The notes beneath the pieces are model-generated. The model searched no databases, was not told the DNA's origin, and saw only the letters and a list, made by a program, of their open reading frames with translations. This document shows positions 54,600-64,000 of a stretch of 64,000 bases of DNA, piece by piece. The stretch covers positions 239,794,069 to 239,858,068 of the forward strand of contig NC_092874.1 of assembly GCF_028372415.1 (NCBI RefSeq), written 5' to 3'. Positions within the stretch are counted from its first letter, which is position 1; the number at the start of each line of letters is the position of its first letter. Position numbers and translations under genes: made by a program. The stretch comes from Notamacropus eugenii (lineage: Eukaryota; Chordata; Mammalia; Diprotodontia; Macropodidae).

Positions 54600-55334
54600 A
54601 TAGTGGTCAAAGGAATAGGAGTGGTTGATGTAAGCCATGGTGCATGTGTGAAACCAATTAACTTTACATGAACTAATTAGGGTTAATGGCATGCTAGTAT
54701 GTCTTACACTTATCAGTGCATGCAATCAAACTTTGTTGACTACTCAACAATACAAATGTCAGCCTCTCTAGGAACCAAGCACCAATCTGATTCTTAGAGG
54801 TCTAGGTAAGTGTCTTATAAGATTTCCTTTCTGCCCCTGTTCTGTCAATCTACACTGCTTTTTAGAGAAATCAGAATGCTTACATTTCTAAGTATGGGGA
54901 ACTTAGGAGTCTGTCTTGCTTCCAGGAGCAGGTTGCTGGTGGAGGATTCTGGTGGGGTTTATGATTCTGGCTAAGGGCATTTACATCTAACTTTGGTGAT
55001 TGCTTGCCTAAGTTTGTGATGAAAGAAAATGATCAATCCAAGCGTTAGTTTCCTAATGTGATTAGTAAATATTTATCAATTCTTTATAACGAGAGTGTCA
55101 AATTTCCCCAGGATACAAAACTCTCAATAAGACCTGAACCACATAAAGGTGTAATTTGGAAATGTTTAACTGTTGCCAATGCTTATCTGATGCTTATCTT
55201 TCTTACCATTTTTTCTTTTTTGAGGAGTGAATTGAGAAGGGAAAAGGAGACTCATGATGGAATCACCAAAATGAAAAGTAAGAAAAAAAGAGAAAGTTAC
55301 ATGTTGAATTTAATAGATACTTTAAAAGAAAAAC
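54600..55334. other. Unassigned sequence
   Basis: Nothing recognised; a 103-codon frame at 55058-55369 runs into an L1 3' end and has no known domain. Confidence 0.3.
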
Positions 55335-55480
55335 ATGCAAAAATATGTTTAATAGGAATGTATAGGTAGAGCCTATATCAGATTCCATCTTGGGGAAGGA
55401 GGTGGAGAAAATTGAAAACTTGAAAGCTGATGAAACTGAGTGTTGAAAACTAAAAATAAATAATTTTTTTTAAAAAAGGA
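55335..55480 (+). mobile_element. L1 3' end fragment
   Basis: AATATGTTTAATAGGAATGT, GAGCCTATATCAGATTCC and GTGTTGAAAACTAAAAATAA are the same terminus as in the L1 at 19818-20312. Confidence 0.8.
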
Positions 55481-55731
55481 AAAACAAGCTACATGTAATA
55501 GAGATTTGTAATCTCGTGTTTAATCCCCTTTTCAGTTCTACTTTGGTGTGCTCATTTTATTTGGTATTATTTCAGTCTCGAAAAAAAATGAAAAAAAAGC
55601 CAAGACCATGTGAAATAACCAAGGCCATTTAAAAAAGATAGAAGAGCTTGACTCACAAAATGAGGCTACCAGTGGACCCATATCTATCTGTTCTTGGGAC
55701 TTTTTCACTGGATATAGCTAGATGGGTGTCC

Positions 55732-55976
55732 AGGAGGTAAGCAGTTCAGTGGATAGAGCACTGAGCCTGGGGTTAGAAAGACTGGAGTTTAAATTTGACC
55801 TCAGACATTTACTACTAGCTGTGTGACCTTGGATAAGTCACTTATCCCTTGTTTGCCTCAGTTTTCTTGTCTGTAAAATGAGCTGGAGAAGGAAATGGCA
55901 AACTAGTCAAGTGTCTTTGCCAAGAAAATCCCAAATGAGGTCATAAAGAGTCAAATGACACAAATGAACAACAACA
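55732..55976 (+). repeat. MAR1-type CORE-SINE
   Basis: Head TAAGCAGTTCAGTGGATAGA, body GTGTGACCTTGGATAAGTCA, and the MAR1 3' block GAGAAGGAAATGGCAAACTA, with an AACAACAACA end. Confidence 0.85.
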
Positions 55977-56180
55977 TATGGCTGTGTTAAGATGGGAACC
56001 AGTCGAGCAAGGTGATGGCACACAGCCATGTGTGAGAACAAGATGACTGTGCATTCAGATTTATAATGCTAGCAATCTCATGCAGTAACAATGGGTGCCT
56101 GTCAAATAGCCTTATTTAAACAGCTAGCTTTTTTTAAGGGGCTCCAGTTTATTCCTTCATTTATTGTAATAGTTGACTTT

Positions 56181-56493
56181 GGGGCAGCTAGGTGTGCAGT
56201 GGATAGAGCACCAGTGCAGGAGTCAGGAGGACCTGAGTTCAAATCTCACCTCAGATACTTGACACTCACTAGCTGTGTGACCTTGGGTAAGTCACTTAAC
56301 CCCAATTGCCTCATCATGGGTCATCTCCAGTCATTCTGATGAATATCTGATCACTGGATTCAGATGGCTCTGGAGGAGAAGTGAGGCTGGTGACCTGGAC
56401 AGCCCTCCCTCACTCAAAACAAAGTCAAGTGCAAGTCATGTCATCATTGCTCTGATGGCATGGTCTTCTTCGGCAACGAAGGACGAACGCAGA
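56181..56493 (+). repeat. RTE-tailed tRNA-derived SINE, full length
   Basis: Duplication TAATAGT then T/C then GACTTT (56167-56180, 56494-56507, one mismatch). Same layout as 45115-45427, with head GGGGCAGCTAGGTGTGCAGT and RTE-like tail ending near GGACGAACGCAGA. Confidence 0.9.
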
Positions 56494-56507
56494 TAATAGT
56501 CGACTTT

Positions 56508-57024
56508 AATCATGTTTTAAGAGAGCCAGGGAGGAACCAACTAGAGAGAGATCAATGAAAAACAATAAAAAATAATGAAGGGTTTGCAATATCTGATAAA
56601 AGGCTGAAAGAATTGAAGTTAATTCTATTAATCTAAAGGAAAATTAGTGGAGTGACTTAATTCACTGTATTAAAGTATAGTGTATAAAGAAGACATAGAT
56701 CAGATTTCTTCTGTCACTGCAGAGGGAGAACTAGTAGACATTGTCTACTAAACAATAGACTAGTAGAATAATTAATCTGGTCTTCTGGTCCCTTCCCTTC
56801 TTAGGAACCCAAGGATCCAAGCCTACTTAATCCCCATTTGTAGGTTTCGCCCTTCCTCACTCCTTGACCCTTCTTGGCTCTGGATGGGTTGAAGCTAGGT
56901 AGAAGGAATCTCATTGGTCAGTCTTACAACTGGTCCTGCTCTAATCTGGGGATTGGCATTCCCTCAGCATGAAACTTCCTTCCATGCCTTTATTCCCTTG
57001 TTACAAGGGATCAACAAGAACAGA
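56508..57024. other. Unassigned sequence
   Basis: Nothing recognised. Confidence 0.3.
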
Positions 57025-57285
57025 AAAGAACAAGCATCCATTAAGTGCCTACTATGTGCTAAGCACTATGCTAAATGCTTTACAAATATCTCATTGAATC
57101 CTGACAAAAATCCTGGGAGGTAGGTACTATTATTATCCCCATTTTACATTTGAGGAAACTGAAGCAGACAGTGGTTAAGTGACTTATCCAGGGTTACATA
57201 GCTAGTAAGTGATTGAAGCTGGATTTGAACCAAGGTCTTCCAGGTCAAAAGCTCTATCAGTTGTGCCACCCAACTGGCTAGCTGT
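57025..57285 (-). repeat. THER1-type SINE, nearly complete
   Basis: AAGTGCCTACTATGTGCTAA, CATTTTACATTTGAGGAAAC, CATAGCTAGTAAGTGATTGA, and head near TGTGCCACCCAACTGGCT. Confidence 0.85.
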
Positions 57286-58261
57286 CTCTTCAGTGGTTGG
57301 ATTTCCTGACATAGAGCTCCATTCTCCTCATAACTGGGTCACTTAGTGCTAATGCTGGACCTTGCTTTGTACTTTACCCTTACTTAGGCAATTCCAAATC
57401 TTTAATTTACTTTGGATCTTGTTTTTAGTAGTATTTGTGTCCCACTTGACTTTTTGTCTTGTTGACCTGAAAACTTGGTTAGAGAAAAGGCAACATGGCT
57501 AAATGCATACATTTTATGATTTAATTAATTGATCAATTTCCCATAAAGAAAACAGTTACATAGCGCTATGGAGTCAGAGGTGACTCTGACTACCTACTAC
57601 AGAAATCATCTGTCTTAAGTACATTTTGCCATGAGAAAGAAACTCTCCTAATTAAGCAAATCATAAATTCAGTAAGACAGGACAATTAACAAAGCAATGT
57701 TAGTCAGGCCTTGAGATTCCAAGCTGGGTAAGCATATGTCTCGGTGATAACGAAAGAAACCCCACCACTAGTAAGTGGCAGGCTTCCTCCCTTAAACAGA
57801 TAATTGACATAGGAAAGGGTAAACAATATTCAATAGAAATTATGATCTAAGATGTCTGTATTTTCTTTATCATTAATACGCCATAACATAGTATATGTCT
57901 ATCGATCAAAGGAAAGTCCCATTATTCATAACATAGTATGTGTCTATAGATAATAAGATTCATCAAAGGAAAGTCTCATTATTCATCAAAGGAAAGTCTT
58001 ATTATTCAAGATATAGTGTCTTAGGTTAAAGGTCTCCTTAAGGAGTGTAGAGTCGGCCTTGGCTGGCTTTTGCTGACATAGGAAGAGGCACTCTCTGAGT
58101 TTACTTCAGAGAGAACAAAGAGATTATTCCAAAATTTTATATTAAACATTATCAATCTATAGGGTGATTTTCTAACTTGGTTATTCATGAAGTCCCAAGC
58201 CCATCCAGAAACTAGCTGACCTTCGTCCTTTGTCCAACTCTGAGACTTTGGTCCTATGGGT
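57286..58261. other. Unassigned sequence with short tandem duplications
   Basis: ATCAAAGGAAAGTCYYATTA recurs at 57905, 57962 and 57985, and CATAACATAGTAT at 57880 and 57927. Such local duplications are common in LTR U3 regions, but no LTR ends were found. Confidence 0.4.
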
Positions 58262-58545
58262 GTTGTGTTATTGAATTGTTTTCAGTCATGTCCTACTCTT
58301 TGTGACCCCATATGGGGATTTCTTGGTAAAGATGCTGGGATGGTTTGCCATTTAGGGCTTAGGGTTAGAATCGGAGTGCATTTAGGATTAGGATTAAATG
58401 TGCTGTAGCTCATTTTACAGATGAGGAAACTGAGGCAAACGGTGACTGGCCCAAGGTCACACAACTGGGAAGTGTCTGAAGCTGAATTTGAACTCAAGAT
58501 GGGTCTTCCTGATTCCAAGTCCACTGCTCTATCTACTCACCACCT
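58262..58545 (-). repeat. MAR1-type CORE-SINE with a telomere-like insert
   Basis: 3' side CAGTCATGTCCTACTCTTTG and GGATGGTTTGCCATTT, then a foreign stretch of about 53 bases (58354-58406), then AGCTCATTTTACAGATGAGG and a normal body and head. The insert contains TTTAGGGCTTAGGGTTAG and TTAGGATTAGGATTA. Confidence 0.8.
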
Positions 58546-58644
58546 AGCTAGCATTTCCTAATCCAACTTGTTGCATTGGTGTCCAAGCCTATGTTATAAA
58601 CATTTAATAACTACCACCACCAAACAAAGGAAAACAATAACTAA

Positions 58645-58850
58645 AGCTAACATTTATATGCCACGTAAGATCTGCAATAAGTTTCACCTGCGAAGTGATG
58701 TTCCCAGTTACCCCGAGAGGCACATACTATTGTTATCCTCATTTAGAGGAGGTGATGAAGGTTGCAATAGCTTTTGAGAACGTTTGCAGTGGGATTCAGA
58801 CCCAGGTTTTCCTGACTCCAAGTTCAGCTCTCTATCCATTAGGTTCAATA
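58645..58850 (-). repeat. THER1/MIR-type SINE
   Basis: AACATTTATATGCCACGTAA, GATTCAGACCCAGGTTTTCC and the head region near 58850; strongly diverged. Confidence 0.6.
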
Positions 58851-59467
58851 GTTTGTGACATAATCAACAATTGTTGGTGAGGTGAGGTCATTTAAATGAA
58901 TCTCCCAGCAAATTCAGGAATCCCCTCTTACAACATTCCTGACAGGTCATCATCATCTAGCCTCTGCATGAATAAACTCCAGCCTGTAGACTACTCGCAT
59001 CCTTGACTTCTTCCCTATTCCCTCTGGGCATGACTCCTTATGAAAGTCTTTATTATAAAGGACCAGGGAGATATAAACAAATGAAATTAAAATGAACTGA
59101 TTCTATTTCTGATAAAAAGCTTCAGTGAGGAAGAGATGGAACTTACTGTCTTAAATTAGGTTTTTGTAGTAACTGGAGGTTTCAATGATTCATTCTGCTT
59201 TGTTCTTCCATTTAGTAATTGTGACAGAATTTTTTTCCTTTTTCAGAAAATTATGGCTACATTTTGCTTTGACACAACAGACATTTGTCAAGAGAGATTA
59301 AACAATATCTCTTCCTCTTTTATCAAGTTCATTCCCTGAAAAACATTTCATCAGTCTAATATTAATAGAATGAGTTAATGAAAAAAAGAATTTATTATAA
59401 TTTCACACTGTCCCCAAAACTGTGCTCTGTTGGAATACAAATTTAAAAGTGTAACAGTTCCTAATTT
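58851..59467. other. Unassigned sequence
   Basis: Nothing recognised apart from an L2-like stub just before the next L1 (59450-59488). Confidence 0.3.
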
Positions 59468-59488
59468 AAAGAAGCTTATGCTCTAATG

Positions 59489-61381
59489 TTATTTTATTTT
59501 ATTTCCAATTTTTGGTGTTTGTTTTTTATGAGATTTTGAATTCCAAATTTTTCTTCCTTCCTCCCTCCCCTCTCCTTTCCCTAAAATGATAGGCAATTTG
59601 ATATAGGTTATACATGTGCCATTAGGTAAGACATATTTCCATATTAATCACAATTTTGAAAGAAGAAACAGATCAAAAGAGAAAAAAAAACATGAAAAAG
59701 AAAAAAGTAAGTGAAAGAAGTACGCTTTGATCTGCATTCAGAGTCCATCAATTCTTTATTTGGATGTAGATAACATTTTCCTTCTTGAGTCCTTTGTACT
59801 TGTCTTGGACCATTGCATTGTTGAAAAGAGTTGAATCATCCATAGCTGAACATCACACAATGTTACTGATACTGTGTACAATGTTTTCCTGGCTCTGTTC
59901 GTTTCTCTTTGTGTCAGTGTGTACAAGTCTTTTCAAGTTTTTTCCTACTCATTCTTTCTTTTTTTTTTTTAATGATTTATTTATTTAAAATTTTCAACAT
60001 TCACTTTTATAAGATTTTGAGTTCTAAATTTTTCCCTTCTTTCCACTCCTCCCTTCCCAAGATGGCATGCAATCTGATATAGACTATACATTTATGATCA
60101 TATGAAACATATTTCCACATTAGTCATATTGTGAAAGAAGGATCAGAACAAAAGGGAAAAGCCACAAGAAAGAAAAAACAACAACAACAAGGAAGAGAAA
60201 ATAGTCTGCTTTGATTTGCCTTCTGACTCCATCATCTTTCTCTGGATGTGGATAGCAGTTTTCATCATGAGTCTTTTGTCATTGTCTTAGATCCTTGCAT
60301 TGCTCATGAGAGCTAAGTCTAATAAAGTTGGTTGTCACACAATGTTGCTGTAACTGTGTACAATGTTCTCCTGGTTCCGTTCACTTCACTTCATGCAAGT
60401 CTTTCCAATTTTTTCTGAAGTTTGCCTGCTCACCATTGCTTATAGAACAATAGTATTCCATTACATTCATATACCACAACTGGTTCAGCCATTCCCCAAT
60501 TAATGGGTATCCCCTCAGTTTCCAATATTTTGCCATGAAAAGGGCTGCTATAAATATTTTTGTACATGTGGGTCCTTTTCCCATTTTAATGATATCTTTG
60601 GGATACAGACTTAGTAGTGGCATTTCTGGATAAAAGGGTGTACATAGTTTGGTTGCCCTATGGGCATAGTTCCAAATTACTCTCCAGAATGGTTGGATCA
60701 GTTTACAACTCCACCAACAGTACATTAGTGACCCAATTTTCCCACAGTTTCTCCAATATTTATCATTTTCCTTTTTTGTCATATTCATCAATCTGATAGG
60801 TGTGAGGTGGTACCTCAGAGTTGTTTTAATTTTCATTTCTCTAATCAAAAATGATTTAGAGCACTTTCTCATATGCCTACAGCTATCTTTGATTTCTTAT
60901 GAAAATTGCCTATTCATATTCTTTGACCATTCATTAATGGGGAAATGACTTGTTTTCTTAAAAATGACTCACTTTTCTATATATTTGAGAATTGAGACCT
61001 TATCAGAGACACTTGCTATAAAGATTATTTCCCAGCTTTCTACTTTCCTTTTAATCTTGGTTGCATTGGTTTTGTTTGTGCAAAAACCCCTTAATTTAAT
61101 GTAATCAAAATTATCTATTTTGCGTCTTGTAATGCTTTCTATCTTGTCTGGTCATTGTCTATGATGCCTTTCGGCAAGATGAAGTTTCTTTCCTTATCTT
61201 TTTTAATTAGGTCTATTTTTACTTTTGCTTTATCTGAGATCAGGATTGTTACCACTGATTTTTTTTTTTTACTTCAGCTGAAGCATAATAGATTCTGTTC
61301 CAGCCCCTTACCTTTACTCTGTGTGTGTCTCTTGTAAACAACATATTATAGGATTCTGGTTTTTTATCCACTCTGCTCTCT
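59489..61381 (-). mobile_element. Composite L1 with two 3' UTRs
   Basis: The L2-derived flanks AAAGAAGCTTATGCTCTAAT (59468-) and GAAGAAGCTCACATTCTAAT (61382-) bracket the block. On the minus strand 59489-59950 is an L1 3' UTR; 59951 starts a second L1 3' terminus (a T-rich tail, then TTTTGAGTTCTAAATTTTTC) with its own 3' UTR and the ORF2 C-terminus. Near 61186 the sequence jumps to a more upstream ORF2 segment (CTTTATCTGAGATCAGGATT, TGTAAACAACATATTATAGG). Likely one L1 inserted into another. Confidence 0.75.
60381..60872 (-). pseudogene. L1 ORF2 C-terminal fragment
   Basis: A 163-codon open stretch from the C-terminal end of ORF2p: the conserved [13 protein letters not shown], the cysteine-rich YWRNCGKIGSLMYCWWSCK segment and FIAALFMAKYWKLRG. 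The endonuclease and reverse transcriptase domains are absent, and a small deletion of one or two residues lies in the FIAALF region compared with the copy at 6960. It cannot be functional. Confidence 0.85.
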
Positions 61382-61503
61382 GAAGAAGCTCACATTCTAA
61401 TAAGGAGAAACATGACATACAGGAGGTTTTAGCTACAAGTTAAATGAAAAGGTCTTTGGTCCTGAAGATGCACCAGGAATGGAGATGCTAAAGTGCCAGG
61501 CCT

Positions 61504-62100
61504 AGAGGCCTGTGTGGGCTACCCGAGTCTTCTTACTTCACCTCCGAGGTCTTCGGCTGGCCACGCCGGATGCACATATGAGAGAAAGGACGTTCCAGAG
61601 TCGAACAAGGGTTGAGCTTTATTTCAGGGTCTAGTTACAAGTGCAGGGGGGTCTTCCTTAGGAGGAAGAGGGGGAGATTTCCTAAGGAGGCTAGGATCTT
61701 AAGGGATTGGAAGTAGAAGTACAAGCGGGGAGAGAGGGGGAGGGGAGAGAGAAGAGAAGAGAAGCGGAGCCTACTGTCCTCTTGGCTCCTCACGTGCTAA
61801 GAGAGCTTTCAGGCTTCCTCAATCCTACTTAACCTTCAGCAGCATAGTTTGCATCTAAATACCGTGCTGTTAGATAACAATAGTGTGCCCAGATCCGGGA
61901 CGACCTTGAGGGCAGGGAGACTCCACCCATCAGGTATCTCCTGGGGAGAGGTGGAAATACCCGAGCTAGCCGAGCTAGCTCAGTCTGACCTTCTCGAATC
62001 CCCGCTGTTCATGGAGGGCCTCGTAAGACTCTAAGATTTAGAAGTCCCACTTTTACCCGCCTGAGACCGTCCACACGGAATTGAGCTTCCAATCCTCACA
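61504..62100 (-). mobile_element. Solo LTR, ERV2/ERVK-like, young-looking
   Basis: 597 bp with TG...CA ends in both orientations (TGCCAGG at 61504, CCTCACA at 62100) and a perfect 6-bp duplication CTAAAG (61498-61503, 62101-62106), typical of beta-type (ERV2/K) elements. On the minus strand GAAATAAAGCTC (about 61610-61625) is the polyadenylation signal. It is richer in CpG than its surroundings, which with the perfect duplication suggests a comparatively recent insertion. No internal genes. Confidence 0.85.
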
Positions 62101-62106
62101 CTAAAG

Positions 62107-64000
62107 CATCTTCTTTAACATTGTTTCTAAGATTGAACCTTTTAAAAGGGCCAAGGGCACTGATGGCAAGAACATTTTTTCTGGGTCTTTGGTAGCTCTA
62201 GCTACTGAGGAGGCAAGGGCTGTGGCAACTGTAGAGGAAGTTGCCAAATCACATTGCAACAAAGGTTATTTCCCTGGACAATGGCTTCAGGAGTAAAGTT
62301 GGAAGCAGAGCCAGTGATCTGGGAACCACTACTGTTCCAGGGACCTAGGGATTCTTTGCCCATTGGTGGCAATTGGTCTGAAGTTGGTATTGGGGGTGGT
62401 GGGGATATGAAGACCCATTTCTACAAAGGCAGTTCCCTTTTACGATGGCTGTAAGGGCCAAGCTGGACATATGATTTGTGTTCTGGAGGGTACTATTATT
62501 CTCAGGGTTCTTGGACTTTCTTCACTAGGATTTGAGGGGAGAGGTTGGTCAAGACGGTTTGATCTATTTGCCACATACCACCTCTGGTCTTTCCCTCAGG
62601 ATGGGTTATAATGGAACTGTTCTTGGAGGTATTTTCATTATATCCATATTTAAGTTTTCAACAATTCAGTGCTTCAATGACCTGTGATTTTAGCAGTTCA
62701 GGTCACCACTCCTGTATGAAGGACTTCAAGAGATGTCATGAGCAACACATCAGTCTGTAATCACCTTGGTGATGATCTCTCAGCTCACACAGACTGGCTC
62801 TTAGATAACAGATGTACATACTATTTAACAATGCCCATATTCAAAACCTTGGTAGGACACAACAAATTTATGCTCCATTGTAAAAGCCCATAAAAACCCA
62901 CAGTCACCCCCGTGCCATGATTAAGCAACGGCAAAGAACTTGAGTGAAAGTAACATTTACTACTGATATTATTATTACATTTAATATAAATTTTGTTATT
63001 TTAAACTTAAATACAAAATGAGAAGGAAAAAAACATTGCCATGTGCACAGCTCATAGGAAGGGATTCATATAAAACAATAAATTTCCATTTCAAGAAAAC
63101 ATATAGAATAAATACTGTATATTGTTTTCAAAGCTGCCCAGCTTTCTTTGCTTCCTTGTTGTTTTTTTTGTTCTCTGCTGTGCACTACTACTGATATTAA
63201 AAAAAAAATGGAGCTTGAGATTTTTGCCTTCAGAAACTTTGTCTGAATCATTTAACAAAATGTCTTGTGCTTTTTGCTCAAAGTACAATACCATGTATTT
63301 ATCTGTGCAATAAATCTACTGGCACATCCCATCATCACCACAAATTCACTATACCTAATACCCAATTCATCATCTTTTTCCTTGGCTCAGTTCCATCTGC
63401 AGAATCTCCATTGTTGACAACAGTTTCATCTTTCTCTCTCCCATCCTGGTATAAAACTTTGGAGTCAACTTTCAGTCCTGTTTCTATATTTTGTTTTCAA
63501 GTATAGTCAGTTCAGCTATAATGTTTTTTTTGAAAGTCTGAATTTATTCTGACACAATTGATATATTAGGGAACAATTTGAGCATGCTTTTGTGTATGAG
63601 AAACAATTAAAACAAAGAAAAATGAACCACTTTGCAATCACTCGTGAGCTGTAACTCTTTCTCAACTCCCCCACCATTCCTCCTTTCCACCTTCTACCAC
63701 ACCCATTATCCATATTGACTTTGTCAGCCCAGATCATGTGGGAACTGGGAGCACAGGCTGAGCAGCAGCAGCCTAAGGCCTTGGACGCCATCACTACTTA
63801 TTGTAGTATTTACGGATTTCTTACTTATTAACATGTATAAAACTGTGCTACCATTTTTATTAGGTTCCTATATTTTTTATTCATTACTGATGAATTTTTT
63901 GAGTGTTATGTCCATAACCTCATTTTTCCTGTAAGCCTTGCAGTTTTTATTGCATTATTTTTGTATAATCAGTAATTTTTAGGAAAGTATATGTCAAGTT
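62107..64000. other. Unassigned sequence
   Basis: About 1.9 kb without a recognised repeat or gene. AATAAA motifs occur near 63108 and 63309 on the plus strand, and several frames of 60-92 codons overlap on both strands, without known domains. Confidence 0.35.

Overview
The window is nuclear DNA of a marsupial mammal. The evidence is the repeat content: tRNA-derived CORE-SINEs of the MAR1/THER1 type in nearly every kilobase, CORE-SINEs that carry an RTE-like 3' tail, marsupial-type L1 3' ends, HAL1 elements (L1 relatives with ORF1 and no ORF2), L2 remnants and hAT MITEs. I did not see the opossum SINE1 type, so an australidelphian (for example a dasyurid) is more likely than Monodelphis, but this is only a lean. 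I recognise no host protein-coding exon, tRNA or functional RNA gene. The stretch reads as intergenic or deep-intronic sequence, and every longer recognisable reading frame belongs to a LINE.

Layout. 1-5 kb: a CpG-rich start, unassigned AT-rich DNA, several SINEs, one of them split by a solo LTR (1805-2277). 5-8 kb: a three-level nest, with an LTR inside a truncated L1 inside a MIR-type SINE. 8-20 kb: LTR-rich, with three copies of one LTR family (B: about 9.2, 12.5 and 19.3 kb), a second family (A: 6.4 and 15.6 kb), an ERV 3' remnant with its LTR (about 17.3-18.4 kb), a 7SL pseudogene split by an LTR, and an L1 whose 5' UTR is joined directly to its 3' UTR. 20-25 kb: L2 and mostly unassigned sequence. 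25.8-37.7 kb: three HAL1 elements on the minus strand, the middle one with a 347-codon ORF1 and a clear target duplication. 38-46 kb: unassigned DNA, a solo LTR, a palindromic hAT MITE, SINEs and a 62-bp tandem repeat. 46.2-52.2 kb: a second 7SL pseudogene, an old minus-strand L1 with several insertions, then a minus-strand L2. 52-59 kb: SINEs, one carrying a telomere-like filler. 59.5-61.4 kb: a composite L1. 61.5-62.1 kb: a fresh-looking solo LTR with a 6-bp duplication. 62.1-64 kb: nothing recognised.

The elements can be read as a history of insertions. L2 and MIR-type SINEs are the oldest layer; L1, HAL1 and LTRs landed in them, often leaving visible target duplications. The most unusual items are (1) an LTR fragment that looks like an L1-mobilised copy of the polyadenylated 3' end of an ERV RNA (polypurine tract, U3, R, oligo-A, 13-bp duplication); (2) an L1 5' UTR/3' UTR fusion that fits retrotransposition of a spliced L1 RNA; (3) a HAL1/L1 5' fragment with target duplications but no 3' end; (4) a 24-bp repeat array of octamer-like motifs in one LTR that its sister LTR lacks; and (5) a telomere-like insertion inside a SINE. 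Boundaries marked approximate were placed by eye.
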